Notes: generated by a model from the letters alone, not told the origin. A stretch of DNA of 64,000 bases from Roseateles sp. XES5 (GCF_020535545.1 NZ_CP084752.1:930001-994000); one strand, 5' to 3'; shown: positions 19,066 to 28,222, numbered from the stretch's first letter. Translations and numbers: made by a program.

Positions 19066-19194
19066 AAATATGACTATATCCGATTCCTGGTCATTTGATA
19101 GGCATCGTTTTGCAAGGCAGCTATGCGTTATGCGCGTAGCGTATATCTCAATTCTGTTGAATTAGGCCGTCTGCGACTGATTCGTTCGCACATG
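19066..19194. other. AT-richer spacer upstream of the sRNA hairpins
   Basis: There is no credible ORF. On the minus strand a GATATAGT motif at about 19074-19081 could serve as a -10 element directly upstream of the first hairpin, but no good -35 was found; processing from the upstream DUF1127 transcript is the alternative. Confidence 0.35.
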
Positions 19195-19222
19195 CAAAAA
19201 CGCCCGCCGGAGGGGCGGGCGT
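19195..19222 (-). terminator. Terminator between DUF1127 gene and sRNA array
   Basis: Minus-strand stem ACGCCCGCC/GGCGGGCGT with loop CCTCC, followed by TTTT. Incomplete termination here would let the DUF1127 promoter also supply the sRNA array. Confidence 0.8.
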
Positions 19223-19251
19223 CTTCGAAATCCTGCCTTGCGGCGTGCCGG

Positions 19252-19398
19252 TCAGAAGCCGACGGCAGCGCGGGCGACCGACTTGATTTCCGAACGTTCG
19301 ATGCCGAGATCGCGCAGTTCGCGCGTGGTCATGCGGTCGAGTTCGTTGACGGTCTGACGGTACTTGCGCCAATTGCTGAAGGAACGTGCCATATTCAT
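19252..19398 (-). CDS. DUF1127 small protein (CcaF1-like)
   Basis: 48 residues, MNMARSFSNWRKYRQTVNEL then MTTRELRDLGIERSEIKSVA. The basic, Trp-containing N-terminal helix and the ELRDLGIxRxEI motif define DUF1127 (YjiS-like) proteins. ATG at 19398 is preceded by AAAGGGGATCATC, a clear ribosome-binding site; longer upstream frames are not expected for this family. In Rhodobacter the homologous gene ccaF1 precedes the CcsR sRNAs, is stress-induced and encodes an RNA-binding protein. The same arrangement here supports a functional pair. A TATAAG -10-like element lies at about 19466-19471 on the minus strand. Confidence 0.88.
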   Translation of the reverse strand: MNMARSFSNWRKYRQTVNELDRMTTRELRDLGIERSEIKSVARAAVGF

Positions 19399-19511
19399 GA
19401 TGATCCCCTTTCCTAGGGTTCTCTGTTCGGCACCGGTCCGTGGCGCCGCGTCTTTCGATGGCCGTCTTATAGCCCTATGTTGCAATGCGGAAAAGCGCCG
19501 AGGCGGCAGGA

Positions 19512-19536
19512 CACCCATGCGCAAGGCGCATGGGTG
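19512..19536 (-). terminator. Perfect hairpin downstream of aminotransferase gene
   Basis: CACCCATGCGC-AAG-GCGCATGGGTG (11-bp arms, 3-nt loop), 26 bp after the aminotransferase stop. It has no T run, so termination is likely but not certain. Confidence 0.5.
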
Positions 19537-19561
19537 CGGTAAGGCTTCGTTAAGGAAGGGT

Positions 19562-20698
19562 TCAGGCGGCGCGTGCCGCCTGCTCCTCCCGCAGGAAGGC
19601 CGAAAGGCGCGCCAGCCCTTCGCGCAGGATCGCCGCGCCATTGGCATAGCCGATGCGCAGATGCCCCTCCATGTCCATGGCGCTGCCGGGCGTCAGCATG
19701 ACGCCGGTGCGCTCCAGCAGCCGCGTACAGAAGACTTCGGAGGTGAGCGGCAGGTCGTATTTCAGGAGCGCCGTCGTGCCGGATTTCGGCTTCACCCAGG
19801 ACATCAGCGGCTCGCCGTCCATCCATTCCGCGAGAATGGCGAGATTCTCCCGGGTGATGGCCTGGCTGCGGGCAAGGATCTTGTCGCGATTTTCCAGCGC
19901 GATGGCGGCGAAGTGATCGTCCAGCATGCCGACGCTGATCGTGTTGTAGTCGCGGTGGATCGAGACGGCGTGCAACAGGGCCTTCGGCCCGACGATCCAG
20001 CCGAGGCGCAGACCCGCCAGCGACCAGGTCTTGGACATGCTGCCCGTGCTGATACCCTTCTCGTAGAGATCGGCGATGGAGGCCGTCATGCCGTCGCCCG
20101 TCTGGTTCGTGCCGCGGTAGACCTCGTCGCAGAGGATCCAGGCGCCGCAGGCGCGGGCGATGGCGACGACCTCCAGAAGGACATCGCGATCCATCAGTGA
20201 TCCGGTCGGATTGTTGGGGTTGTTGAGGCAGATGAGCTTGGTGCCCGGCACCGCGAGCCGGCGCAGCTCCTCAAGGTCCGGCAGGAAACCGCGCTCCGCC
20301 GTCAGCTTGAGGATTTTGACGTCCGCGCCGAAGCTTTCGGGAATGGAATAGTGCTGCTGGTAGGTGGGCAGGACGGAGATGACACGGTCGCCAGGCTCCA
20401 CCAGTGTCTCGTGCACCAGCGCATTGGCGCCGATGGCGCCGTGGGTGACGACGACATTCTCGACCGCCTGTTTTTCATGGAGGCCGGCGATGAGGCCACG
20501 CAGCCGCTCGCTGCCCTCGATGGCGCCATAGGTGAGCTTCATCGGCAGGAGTTCGGCAAGGATAGCGTCGCGCTTGCCGGCCATGTCGAGCAGTTCCTCG
20601 ACCGTCAGCGATTCCACGCAGGTCTCCGCAAGGTTCAGCTCGCAATGGTTCTCATAGCGGTTCATCCAGATTTCAACACCGAAATCGCGTATCTTCAT
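19562..20698 (-). CDS. Fold-type I aminotransferase (class I/II)
   Basis: 378 residues. Conserved features are NNPNNPTG (159-166), D191 in ILCDEVY for the pyridine nitrogen, and the PLP lysine K223 in GSMSKTWSLAGLRLGW. It belongs to the aspartate-aminotransferase superfamily, probably acting on an amino acid; the substrate cannot be named. The gene is divergent from an XRE-cupin regulator 62 bp away, the same pairing as at 1289-3319, so local regulation by an amino-acid-derived ligand is likely. Confidence 0.82.
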   Translation of the reverse strand: MKIRDFGVEIWMNRYENHCELNLAETCVESLTVEELLDMAGKRDAILAELLPMKLTYGAIEGSERLRGLIAGLHEKQAVENVVVTHGAIGANALVHETLVEPGDRVISVLPTYQQHYSIPESFGADVKILKLTAERGFLPDLEELRRLAVPGTKLICLNNPNNPTGSLMDRDVLLEVVAIARACGAWILCDEVYRGTNQTGDGMTASIADLYEKGISTGSMSKTWSLAGLRLGWIVGPKALLHAVSIHRDYNTISVGMLDDHFAAIALENRDKILARSQAITRENLAILAEWMDGEPLMSWVKPKSGTTALLKYDLPLTSEVFCTRLLERTGVMLTPGSAMDMEGHLRIGYANGAAILREGLARLSAFLREEQAARAA

Positions 20699-20760
20699 GG
20701 CCGGGTCCTTTCGGGTTAGAAGACGGCAAGGGCAATCCGCCCGCTCGACAATGGAACGGT

Positions 20761-21330
20761 ATGAGCAATATAGTGCACAGTCAAGAACGCGGCGACGTGC
20801 TCGCCCATGTCGCCGGCAACCTGCGGCGCCTGCGCCAGGCGGCGGGCCTCAGCCAGGCAGCGCTGGCCGAAGCCTCCGGCATCAGCCGGCGCATGATCGT
20901 CTCGCTCGAAGGGGGCGATGCCAATATCAGCCTGTCGAGCCTCGACAAGCTCGCCGCGGCGATGGGCGTCGGCTTCGTCGATCTCGTGCGCGATCCGGCC
21001 CGCGCGCCCTCCGCCGAAATCAACGAGGTGACGTGGCGGGGCACGGCCGCGGACAGCACCGCGCTGCTGCTCGGCTCCGCGCCGGCGACGCGCGAGGCGC
21101 AGCTCTGGCTGTGGTCGCTCGGCCCCGGCGAGCGCTACGACGCCGAGCCGGATCCCGTCGGCTGGCACGAGATGATCTTCGTGATCGAGGGCACGCTGCG
21201 GCTGGAGCTTCCAGGCGCGGCGACGGATTACAGGGCGGGCGGCTTTGCCGTCTATGCCACGGACCGGCCCTATGCCTATGCCAATCCCGGCGCCGGCACC
21301 GTGCGCTTCGTGCGCAACGTGATTTCCTGA
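20761..21330 (+). CDS. XRE-cupin transcriptional regulator
   Basis: 189 residues: an XRE HTH at about 17-72 (LRRLRQAAGLSQAALAEASGISRRMIVSLE in part) and a cupin at about 115-185 (WSLGPGERYDAEPDPVGWHEMIFVIEGTLRLEL, FAVYATDRPYAYANPG). It is divergent from the aminotransferase at 19562-20698 and probably represses it. It differs clearly in sequence from the other XRE-cupin protein in the window. Confidence 0.85.
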   Translation: MSNIVHSQERGDVLAHVAGNLRRLRQAAGLSQAALAEASGISRRMIVSLEGGDANISLSSLDKLAAAMGVGFVDLVRDPARAPSAEINEVTWRGTAADSTALLLGSAPATREAQLWLWSLGPGERYDAEPDPVGWHEMIFVIEGTLRLELPGAATDYRAGGFAVYATDRPYAYANPGAGTVRFVRNVIS

Positions 21331-21333
21331 GAC

Positions 21334-22713
21334 TCAGCCGGCAAGCGCCGTCCAGGCGATGCCGGCGAGCGCCGACAGGCCGAGCGTCAGCAGCACGGAC
21401 GCCTTGAGGCGGAACAGTGCAAACGCAGCCGCGGCGGCAAGCAGCGCCGCGAGCGGGATGATGGTCGCCGGCACCGGCACCTCCAGCCGCAGGGGTCCGG
21501 CGGCAAACACCGTCACCGCGGAAAACAGCGTGTGCGCGGCGAACCAGACGGCAAGGTTGAGGATGACGCCGACCACCGCGGCGGTGATGGCGGACATCGC
21601 GCCCGAGAGCGCCGCATTGCCGCGCAGGGTCTCGATGAAGGGCGCGCCGAGGAAAATCCAGAGGAAGCAGGGCACGAAGGTGACCCAGGTCGTGAGAATG
21701 GCGGCCAGCGTTGCGGCCATCATCGGATCGAGGCTGCCGGGATCGCGGTAGGCGCCGAGAAAGCCGACGAATTGCAGCACCATGATGAGCGGGCCGGGCG
21801 TCGTCTCGGCCATGCCGAGACCGTCGAGCATCTCGCCGGGCTTCAGCCAGCCATAGTGTTGCACCGCCTCCTGCGCGACATAGGCGAGCGCCGCATAGGC
21901 ACCGCCGAAGGTGACGACCGCCATCTTGCTGAAGAAGGTGCCGATGTCCGCAAAAACGCTGTCGCCCGCCAGCATCGCGATCAGCGCCACCGGCCCGAGC
22001 CAGAGACAGGCGAGCACGGCCGAGATTTTCAGCGACCAGCGGAGATTGGGCCGGGCATGGGCGGGCGTCGCCTCGCCGAGCAGCGAATCGCGATCGCGCA
22101 CAACCGCACCCTTGGCCGCCGCATGCCCGCCGGACGTACGGAACAGGCGCGAGCCGGACGCCGAGCCGAGATAACCGAGAACAGCGGCAACGAGGATGAT
22201 GAGCGGGAACGGCACCTTGAAGGCGAAGATGGCGATGAAGGCGGCGGCGGCAATGGCGATCATCGCCGGATTGACCAGCGCGCGGCTGCTGATGCGGAAG
22301 ACCGCCTGCACCACCACGGCCAGCACCGCCGCCTTGAGGCCGAAGAACAGCCCCTCGACCACGCCGACATTGCCGAAGACGACATAGACATAGCTGAGCG
22401 CGAGAATGGACAGGAAACCCGGCAGGATGAACAGCAGGCCGGCGACGATGCCGCCGGGTGTGCGGTGCAGCAGCCAGCCGATATAGGTGGCCAGCTGCTG
22501 GGCCTCGGGGCCGGGCAGCAGCATGCAGTAGTTCAGCGCATGCAGAAAGCGGCGCTCGCTGATCCAGCGTTTTTCCTCCACGACGATGCGATGCATGACG
22601 GCGATCTGCCCGGCGGGGCCGCCGAAGCTGAGCGCGGCGACGCGCGCCCATACCCGCAGCGCCTCGCCGAAGGATACGCCATGGCCGTCCTCACCGGATG
22701 CGCTGTCGCTCAT
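21334..22713 (-). CDS. chrA: ChrA-type chromate transporter
   Basis: 459 residues with 10-12 hydrophobic segments arranged as two homologous ChrA halves. Each half opens with the family motif: ALSFGGPAGQIAVMHR near the N-terminus and VTFGGAYAALAYV in the middle, followed by LPGPEAQQLATYIG and TTPGPLIMVLQFVGF. ChrA proteins export chromate across the inner membrane. ATG at 22713 is preferred to the upstream ATG at 22803 because AAGGGG precedes it. No chrB regulator is adjacent. Confidence 0.9.
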   Translation of the reverse strand: MSDSASGEDGHGVSFGEALRVWARVAALSFGGPAGQIAVMHRIVVEEKRWISERRFLHALNYCMLLPGPEAQQLATYIGWLLHRTPGGIVAGLLFILPGFLSILALSYVYVVFGNVGVVEGLFFGLKAAVLAVVVQAVFRISSRALVNPAMIAIAAAAFIAIFAFKVPFPLIILVAAVLGYLGSASGSRLFRTSGGHAAAKGAVVRDRDSLLGEATPAHARPNLRWSLKISAVLACLWLGPVALIAMLAGDSVFADIGTFFSKMAVVTFGGAYAALAYVAQEAVQHYGWLKPGEMLDGLGMAETTPGPLIMVLQFVGFLGAYRDPGSLDPMMAATLAAILTTWVTFVPCFLWIFLGAPFIETLRGNAALSGAMSAITAAVVGVILNLAVWFAAHTLFSAVTVFAAGPLRLEVPVPATIIPLAALLAAAAAFALFRLKASVLLTLGLSALAGIAWTALAG

Positions 22714-22780
22714 CGCAATCCCCTTTTCCCTTGCGGGATGGATCGCAACCGCCCCCTCTCCTGTCAAGGCGGGCCTGGGC

Positions 22781-22809
22781 TTGACGGTTGGCTTTCCTGG
22801 CACTATTAA
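22781..22809 (+). promoter_or_regulatory. Sigma-70-like promoter of the arsR-SRPBCC-GFA operon
   Basis: TTGACG (22781-22786), 17-bp spacer, TATTAA (22804-22809). It points to the GTG at 22844. Confidence 0.65.
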
Positions 22810-22817
22810 ACCTACTA

Positions 22818-22827
22818 GTTAATTAAC
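22818..22827. promoter_or_regulatory. Palindromic candidate operator of the ArsR-type regulator
   Basis: GTTAATTAAC palindrome overlapping the expected transcription start, 17 bp before the regulator gene; autoregulation is inferred. Confidence 0.4.
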
Positions 22828-22843
22828 CGAATGGATAAATTAC

Positions 22844-23185
22844 GTGAGTGACCCGCTGAGCCTGACTTTCGCCGCCCTTGCGGACCCGACGCGGCGCGCC
22901 ATTCTCGCACGCCTTTCCAACGGCGATGCGACAGTCAACGAGATCGCCGCCCCGTTCGACATGAGCCTGCCCGCCGTCTCAAAGCACCTGAAGGTGCTGG
23001 AGGCCGCCGGCCTCATCACCCGCAGCCGCACCGCCCAGTGGCGCCCCTGCCACCTGGAGGCGGGGCCGCTGAAGGACGCGGACGGCTGGATCTCCGCCTA
23101 CCGGCGCTTCTGGGAGGCGAGCTTCGACCGGCTCGACGATTATCTGAGGCAATTGCAGGCCGGCGATCCCGAGAAGACGAACTGA
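22844..23185 (+). CDS. ArsR-family transcriptional regulator
   Basis: 113 residues. Winged helix of ArsR type: FAALADPTRRAILARLSNGDATVNEIA, then the recognition helix SLPAVSKHLKVLEAAGLI. The metal-binding ELCVCDL motif is absent, so this is the non-metal class that is usually coupled to SRPBCC proteins. GTG start. It forms an operon with the SRPBCC gene (11 bp downstream) and the GFA gene. Confidence 0.88.
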   Translation: MSDPLSLTFAALADPTRRAILARLSNGDATVNEIAAPFDMSLPAVSKHLKVLEAAGLITRSRTAQWRPCHLEAGPLKDADGWISAYRRFWEASFDRLDDYLRQLQAGDPEKTN

Positions 23186-23196
23186 GGAGAGACCTG

Positions 23197-23655
23197 ATGC
23201 AGACCGTTCAAGCCGCCACCCCCATCGGCCTTGTCATCGAACGCCTGATCGATGCGCCCGCCGCCCTCGTCTTCAAGGTCTGGACGACGCCGGAACACCT
23301 TGCCCGCTGGCTGGGGCCGAAGGACTTCACGCCCCATTCCATTCGCATGGATTTCCGCCCCGGCGGCGCCTGGTCGGCGGTCATCCGCTCGCCGGAGGGC
23401 GAGAACTATCCGATGGGCGGCGTCTACCGCGAGATCGCGGAAAACCGCCTTATCGCCTTCACCTTCCGCTGGACCGAGGAGGACGGGCCGGACACGCTCG
23501 TGACCGCGACCTTCGAGGACCTTGGCGAAAGGACGCGGCTGACCTTCGCGCAGACGCCGTTCGACACCATCCAATCCCGCGACAGTCACGCCGAGGGCTG
23601 GGGCGAATGCCTCGACCGGCTCAAGGTCTATATTCAGCAAGGAGCCGAAGGATGA
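23197..23655 (+). CDS. SRPBCC (AHSA1-like) domain protein
   Basis: 152 residues, START/Bet v1-like fold: VIERLIDAPAALVFKVWTTPEHLARWLGP at the N-terminus and GWGECLDRLKVYI at the C-terminus, typical of the Aha1 C-terminal-like family that pairs with ArsR regulators. It probably binds a hydrophobic ligand; function unknown. ATG 23197 is preceded by GAGGAGAG and the stop overlaps the next ATG by 4 nt. Confidence 0.85.
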   Translation: MQTVQAATPIGLVIERLIDAPAALVFKVWTTPEHLARWLGPKDFTPHSIRMDFRPGGAWSAVIRSPEGENYPMGGVYREIAENRLIAFTFRWTEEDGPDTLVTATFEDLGERTRLTFAQTPFDTIQSRDSHAEGWGECLDRLKVYIQQGAEG

Positions 23656-24071
23656 AGAAGACCTATCACGGAAGCTGCCATTGCGGCGCCGTCCGCTACG
23701 AATGCGGGCTCGACCTCGACGAGGGCCTGCGCAAATGCAACTGCTCCTTCTGCCGGCGTACGCGCATGCTGAAGACCTTTTCGACGCGCGAAGACTTCAG
23801 GCTGCTTTCCGGCGAAGACCTGCTCCTTACCTACCGCGCCGCGGATTCGAGCTGGCCGGAGGGCGATGTCGACCACTATTTCTGCCGGACGTGCGGCGTG
23901 CGATCCTTCTCGCGCGGCTACCACGAGACCTTCATGGGGCATTTCTACTGCATCAATGCCGGCACGCTGGACGATGTCAGCGACGCGGAACTCGCCGCCG
24001 CCCCCATCATCCATGAGAACGGCGCGGCCGACGACTACGAAAATCCGCCGGCCCACACCGCCTATATGTGA
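23652..24071 (+). CDS. GFA-family zinc-binding protein
   Basis: 139 residues with the GFA/CENP-V cysteine pattern: GSCHCGAVRYEC, then KCNCSFCRRTRM, then FCRTCGVRSFSRG. These cysteines bind zinc in the glutathione-dependent formaldehyde-activating family, although most members have no shown Gfa activity. It is the last gene of the ArsR operon (4-nt overlap with the SRPBCC gene). Confidence 0.87.
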   Translation: MKKTYHGSCHCGAVRYECGLDLDEGLRKCNCSFCRRTRMLKTFSTREDFRLLSGEDLLLTYRAADSSWPEGDVDHYFCRTCGVRSFSRGYHETFMGHFYCINAGTLDDVSDAELAAAPIIHENGAADDYENPPAHTAYM

Positions 24072-24237
24072 GCCGAAAACCGTTGCGCCGGCCGGACGAT
24101 CCGCTAGGGTCGGGCGGCCGGCGCAGGCCGCTTGTCCGGGGACTGTCGGAACTGGTCACGGACGAGTCGCAGACAGGCTGCACTGGCACCGAACGAGGCC
24201 CTAAAATCGGCCGCAATTTCTCATCGGGGTCCAGCAA

Positions 24238-26799
24238 ATGGCAGAGTTTCCGCAAAAGGCGAAGGTCGTCATCATCGGTTTGGGTGGCATCGTGGGTGCG
24301 TCGATCGCCCACCATCTCATCGAGCGCGGATGGGACGATATCGTGGGCATCGACAAGTCGGGCATTCCCACCGACATCGGTTCGACGGCGCATGCCTCGG
24401 ACTTCTGCTACACGACCAGCCACGACTATCTCTCGGTCTGGACGACCCAGTACTCCATCGATTTCTACGAGAAGATGGGCCACTACGCCCGCATCGGCGG
24501 TCTCGAAGTCGCCCGCACGGGCGACGACACCTGGATGGAAGAGATCAAGCGCAAGCTGTCCTCCGCCAAGGCGTTCGGCACGCGCGCGCATGCCGTTTCC
24601 CCGGCCGAAATCAAGCAGATGTTCCCGCTGATCGAGGAAGACCAGGTCATGGGCGGCCTGTTCGACCCGGATGCCGGCCTCGTCATCCCGCGCTCGCAGA
24701 CCGTTGCCGGCAAGCTGGTCGACGCCGCCGAAAAGTCCGGCAAGCTGCAGGTCTACGGCAACACGCCGGCCCAGTCGCTGATCGTCGAAGGCGGCCGCAT
24801 CAAGGGCGTCGTCACCCATCGCGGCACGATCTTGGCCGACCACGTCATCGTCTGCGCCGGCATCTGGGGCCGCCTCATCGCCGAAATGGTCGGCGAGGAC
24901 CTGCCGGTCATGCCGGTCGACCATCCGCTGACCTTCTTCGGCCCGTACAACGAATTCGAAGGCACCGGCAAGGAAATCGGCTTCCCGCTGCTGCGCGACC
25001 AGGGCAACTCCGCCTATATGCGCGACACCGGCGACCCGAAGACCACCGAGGGCGGCCAGATCGAGTGGGGCTATTACGAAACCACCAATCCGCGCCTCTG
25101 CCACCCGCGCGACATTCTCGAAAAGCATGAGGCGCGCCTGTCGCCGTCCCAGCGCGACCTCGACATGGAGCAGATCATCGAGCCGCTCGAACGCGCCATG
25201 GAACTGACGCCGATCCTCGGCGAACTCGGCTACAACGAAGGCCATTCCTTCAACGGCCTGCTGCAGGTTTCCGCCGGTGGCGGCGCGTCCTGCGGCGAGA
25301 GCCAGAAGGTGCGCGGCCTCTGGTACTGCGTCGCCATCTGGGTCAAGGACGGCCCCGGCTACGGCAAGCTGATCGCCGACTGGATGACGGACGGCCGCAC
25401 CGAGATCGACCACAATTCGATCGACTATGCCCGCTTCTACCCGCACCAGCTCGAAGAAAAGTTCATCGAGGGCCGCACCTACGAGGCCGCCCAGAAGATC
25501 TACTTCCCGGCCGTGCACACCCGCGAGCCCTATGCCACCGGCCGCAACGTCAAGCGCTCCCCCTTCTACGAGCGTGAAGTGGAGCTTGGCGGCTACTTCA
25601 TGGAACTCGGCGGCTGGGAGCGCGCGCATGGCTACAAGGCCAACGAGCATCTCCTGGAAAAGTACGGCGACCGCGTGCCGGTGCGCGAGAACGAGTGGGA
25701 CAGCCGCCATTTCTGGCGCGTCTCCAATGCCGAGCATCTGGCGATGAGCGAGGATTGCGGCATCGTTAACCTCTCGCATTTCCACATGGTCGACATCGAA
25801 GGCCCCGATCATGTCGAGTTGCTCGAATGGCTCTGCGCGGCCAAGATCGGCGGCGACGGCAATATCGGCAAGGGCGTCTATACCCACTTCCTCGACGACG
25901 AGGGCATGGTGCGCGCCGACTTCACCGTCTTCCGCATGGCCGACCGCTGCCGCCTCGTCAACGGCGCCGATGCCGGCCCGCGCGATCTCCACTACATGAA
26001 GCGCGTGGCGCAGGATCGTGGCCTCGACGTCACGATCACCGACACGTCGGAAAAGTTCATCACCATCGGCATCTGGGGGCCGAACGCCCGCGAGACGCTG
26101 AAGAAGGTGGTGGCGGACCCGGCCGGCCTCGACCTGGAAAACTTCGCCTTCGCCGCGATCAAGCAGATCGAGATCGCCGGCAAGAGCGTGACCGCCTTCC
26201 GCATTTCCTATGTCGGCGAGCAGGGCTGGGAACTGCACATGAAGTACGAGGACGGCCTTGCCGTGTGGGATGCCCTGCGCGCCACCGGCGTCATGGCCTT
26301 CGGCGTCGAGACCTATGCGAACTCGCGCCGCATGGAAAAGAGCCTGCGCCTGCAGAACGCCGACCTGCTCACCCAGTACAACCTCATCGAGGCGGACCTT
26401 GCCCGTCCGAAGGTCAAGGAAGCCGACTTCCGCGGCAAGGCGAAGCACCTGGAGTACAAGGCGCGCGACCACCAGCCCGCCATGCTCTGCACGCTCGTCA
26501 TGACCGAGAACACCGACAGGAACGGCGTCAAGCGCTACCCGCTCGGCAACCTGCCGGTCATGGACCCGGAAACCGGCGAGGTGCTGATCGACGACCTCGG
26601 CCGTCGCTCCTACACGACCTCCATCGCCTTCGGTCCGACCATCGGCAAGAACATCGCGCTGGCCTATCTGCCGGCCGCCTATTGCCAGGAAGGCCGCAAG
26701 CTCAACATCGAGTATTTCGCCGAGACCTACCCGGTCGAGGTGGTCGGCATCGGCTACAAGCCGCTCTACGACCCCGAGAACCTGAAGCCGCGCACGTAA
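24238..26799 (+). CDS. Dimethylglycine/sarcosine dehydrogenase-like FAD-GcvT fusion
   Basis: 853 residues. The N-terminal DAO-type FAD domain begins VVIIGLGGIVGASIAHHL (a GxGxxG variant) and runs to about residue 380. The C-terminal half (about 430-850) is a GcvT-like folate-binding aminomethyltransferase domain (NLSHFHMVDIEGPDHVELLEWL, YVGEQGWELHM). This two-domain layout is that of dimethylglycine and sarcosine dehydrogenases, which demethylate N-methylglycines and pass the one-carbon unit to tetrahydrofolate. It lacks a mitochondrial-type leader and is cytoplasmic. Substrate assignment is by family only. Confidence 0.82.
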   Translation: MAEFPQKAKVVIIGLGGIVGASIAHHLIERGWDDIVGIDKSGIPTDIGSTAHASDFCYTTSHDYLSVWTTQYSIDFYEKMGHYARIGGLEVARTGDDTWMEEIKRKLSSAKAFGTRAHAVSPAEIKQMFPLIEEDQVMGGLFDPDAGLVIPRSQTVAGKLVDAAEKSGKLQVYGNTPAQSLIVEGGRIKGVVTHRGTILADHVIVCAGIWGRLIAEMVGEDLPVMPVDHPLTFFGPYNEFEGTGKEIGFPLLRDQGNSAYMRDTGDPKTTEGGQIEWGYYETTNPRLCHPRDILEKHEARLSPSQRDLDMEQIIEPLERAMELTPILGELGYNEGHSFNGLLQVSAGGGASCGESQKVRGLWYCVAIWVKDGPGYGKLIADWMTDGRTEIDHNSIDYARFYPHQLEEKFIEGRTYEAAQKIYFPAVHTREPYATGRNVKRSPFYEREVELGGYFMELGGWERAHGYKANEHLLEKYGDRVPVRENEWDSRHFWRVSNAEHLAMSEDCGIVNLSHFHMVDIEGPDHVELLEWLCAAKIGGDGNIGKGVYTHFLDDEGMVRADFTVFRMADRCRLVNGADAGPRDLHYMKRVAQDRGLDVTITDTSEKFITIGIWGPNARETLKKVVADPAGLDLENFAFAAIKQIEIAGKSVTAFRISYVGEQGWELHMKYEDGLAVWDALRATGVMAFGVETYANSRRMEKSLRLQNADLLTQYNLIEADLARPKVKEADFRGKAKHLEYKARDHQPAMLCTLVMTENTDRNGVKRYPLGNLPVMDPETGEVLIDDLGRRSYTTSIAFGPTIGKNIALAYLPAAYCQEGRKLNIEYFAETYPVEVVGIGYKPLYDPENLKPRT

Positions 26800-26820
26800 G
26801 CGGTTTCAAGACCTCAAGGA

Positions 26821-26857
26821 AAAGGGCGTGCCGATGTCCATCGGCACGCCCTTTTTG
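26821..26857. terminator. Bidirectional terminator
   Basis: Long perfect inverted repeat (AAAGGGCGTGCCGATG with CATCGGCACGCCCTTT, centred near 26838) flanked by A and T runs, so it can stop both the plus-strand FAD-GcvT gene and the minus-strand amidohydrolase gene. Confidence 0.88.
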
Positions 26858-26944
26858 TTGCCTCGCTCGGCGCTGCAAATCCGAGAGCATTTCCAGCCGA
26901 AGCGGCATCGCTTCGGCGTCGGACAATGCGGTAAGAACAAAAAG

Positions 26945-28138
26945 CTAGCGCAGCACCGCGCCGTTTTCCGCCACCAGCCGGCCCGCCTTGAACACCCGGC
27001 GACCCTTCGGCACCGCGACCACGGCCTCCGGCACATGCGCGGCGGCCAGCGTCACGAAATCGGCTTTCGCCCCCACCGCGATGCCGTAGCCTTCGAGGCC
27101 GAGGGCTTTGGCGCCGGCGGCGGTGACCACGTCGAAGGCGGCGGAAAGTTCCTCGTCGGTGTAGAAGCCGGAGCGGTAACCGATCATCATGGCGCGGCCG
27201 AGCATGTCGCCATCGCCGTAAGGCCACCAGGAATCGCGAATATTGTCACTGCCGCCGAAGACGTTGACGCCTTCGGCGCGCAGGAGCGCGACGGGCGGGA
27301 AGGCATGATCGCCGGGCGCATTGGTCATGATGGAGACGTCGGCGGCCGCGATCTTCGCGCCGATGCCGCGGGCGGCGTCCGGATCGAGATTGCCGAGACC
27401 GTAGGCGTGGCTGACGACCACCTTGCCCTGCATGCCGAGCGCCACCGTCCGCGCGCAGATTTCCTCCACCGTGAAGGCGCCGAGCGAGCCGAAATCGTGC
27501 AGGTGGATGTCGATGCCGACGCCGCGTTTTTCCGCGACCCCGAAGACGACGTCGAGATGGCCCTGAAGGTCGCGGTCGAAGCTTGCCGGATCGAGGCCGC
27601 CGACGAGATCGGCCCCCATGGCGATCGCCTCGTCCAGGAGTTCGGCCGTGCCGGGGCTTTTCAGGATGCCGCTCTGCGGGAAGGCGACAAGCTGGATATC
27701 GATGATGTCGCGGTATTCCTCGCGGATCGCCAGGATCGTCTCCAGCGATTTCAACCCGACGGAGCCGTCGACCATGACGTGGCTGCGCATCTGCGTGGAG
27801 CCGTGGGAGACGCAGAGTTCGAGCTGCTTGCGCGCGCGTTCGGCCATCGGCGCGGCCTGCGCCATGTTCTCGGCCTGGAAAGCGACGCGCTCATGCACGT
27901 CGAAGCCGTTGGTGCAGGGCTTATGCGGGATCCAGGTGTCGCCATAGAAGCTGGTGTCGAGATGGATGTGCCCCTCGACGAAGGCGGGAACCAGCAGCGC
28001 ACCCGCCAGGTCGACCTTTCGGGCCGCATCCGAAGCCGTGCCGGCCGGCATGATGGAGACGATGCGTCCACCGGCAACGCCGATATCCTTCAGCGAACCG
28101 TCCGCCAATGTCGCATGGGTGAACAGGGTCTCGGTCAT
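26945..28138 (-). CDS. Cytosine-deaminase-like amidohydrolase
   Basis: 397 residues of the metal-dependent amidohydrolase superfamily: first metal pair GHIHLDTSF, central GIDIHLHDFG, VVVSHAYGLGN, and metal Asp in FGGSDNIRDSWWP. The pattern is that of the cytosine deaminase/CodA-like subfamily, which deaminates nucleobase-like rings, but the substrate is not certain. ATG 28138 follows GGAGACG. A Tat-exported paralogue lies at 37681-39078. Confidence 0.82.
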   Translation of the reverse strand: MTETLFTHATLADGSLKDIGVAGGRIVSIMPAGTASDAARKVDLAGALLVPAFVEGHIHLDTSFYGDTWIPHKPCTNGFDVHERVAFQAENMAQAAPMAERARKQLELCVSHGSTQMRSHVMVDGSVGLKSLETILAIREEYRDIIDIQLVAFPQSGILKSPGTAELLDEAIAMGADLVGGLDPASFDRDLQGHLDVVFGVAEKRGVGIDIHLHDFGSLGAFTVEEICARTVALGMQGKVVVSHAYGLGNLDPDAARGIGAKIAAADVSIMTNAPGDHAFPPVALLRAEGVNVFGGSDNIRDSWWPYGDGDMLGRAMMIGYRSGFYTDEELSAAFDVVTAAGAKALGLEGYGIAVGAKADFVTLAAAHVPEAVVAVPKGRRVFKAGRLVAENGAVLR

Positions 28139-28222
28139 TTTCGCGTCTCCATGGGTGCGGCCCTGCCCGCCCCGAAGGGGCAGGCGGCATTGCACACAAT
28201 AACGCGCGAAAATCGTATGCGG

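Noticed and set aside
24007..26472. An 821-codon minus-strand frame across the FAD-GcvT gene
   Set aside because: The composition is that of a shadow frame; the plus strand shows clear FAD and GcvT motifs.
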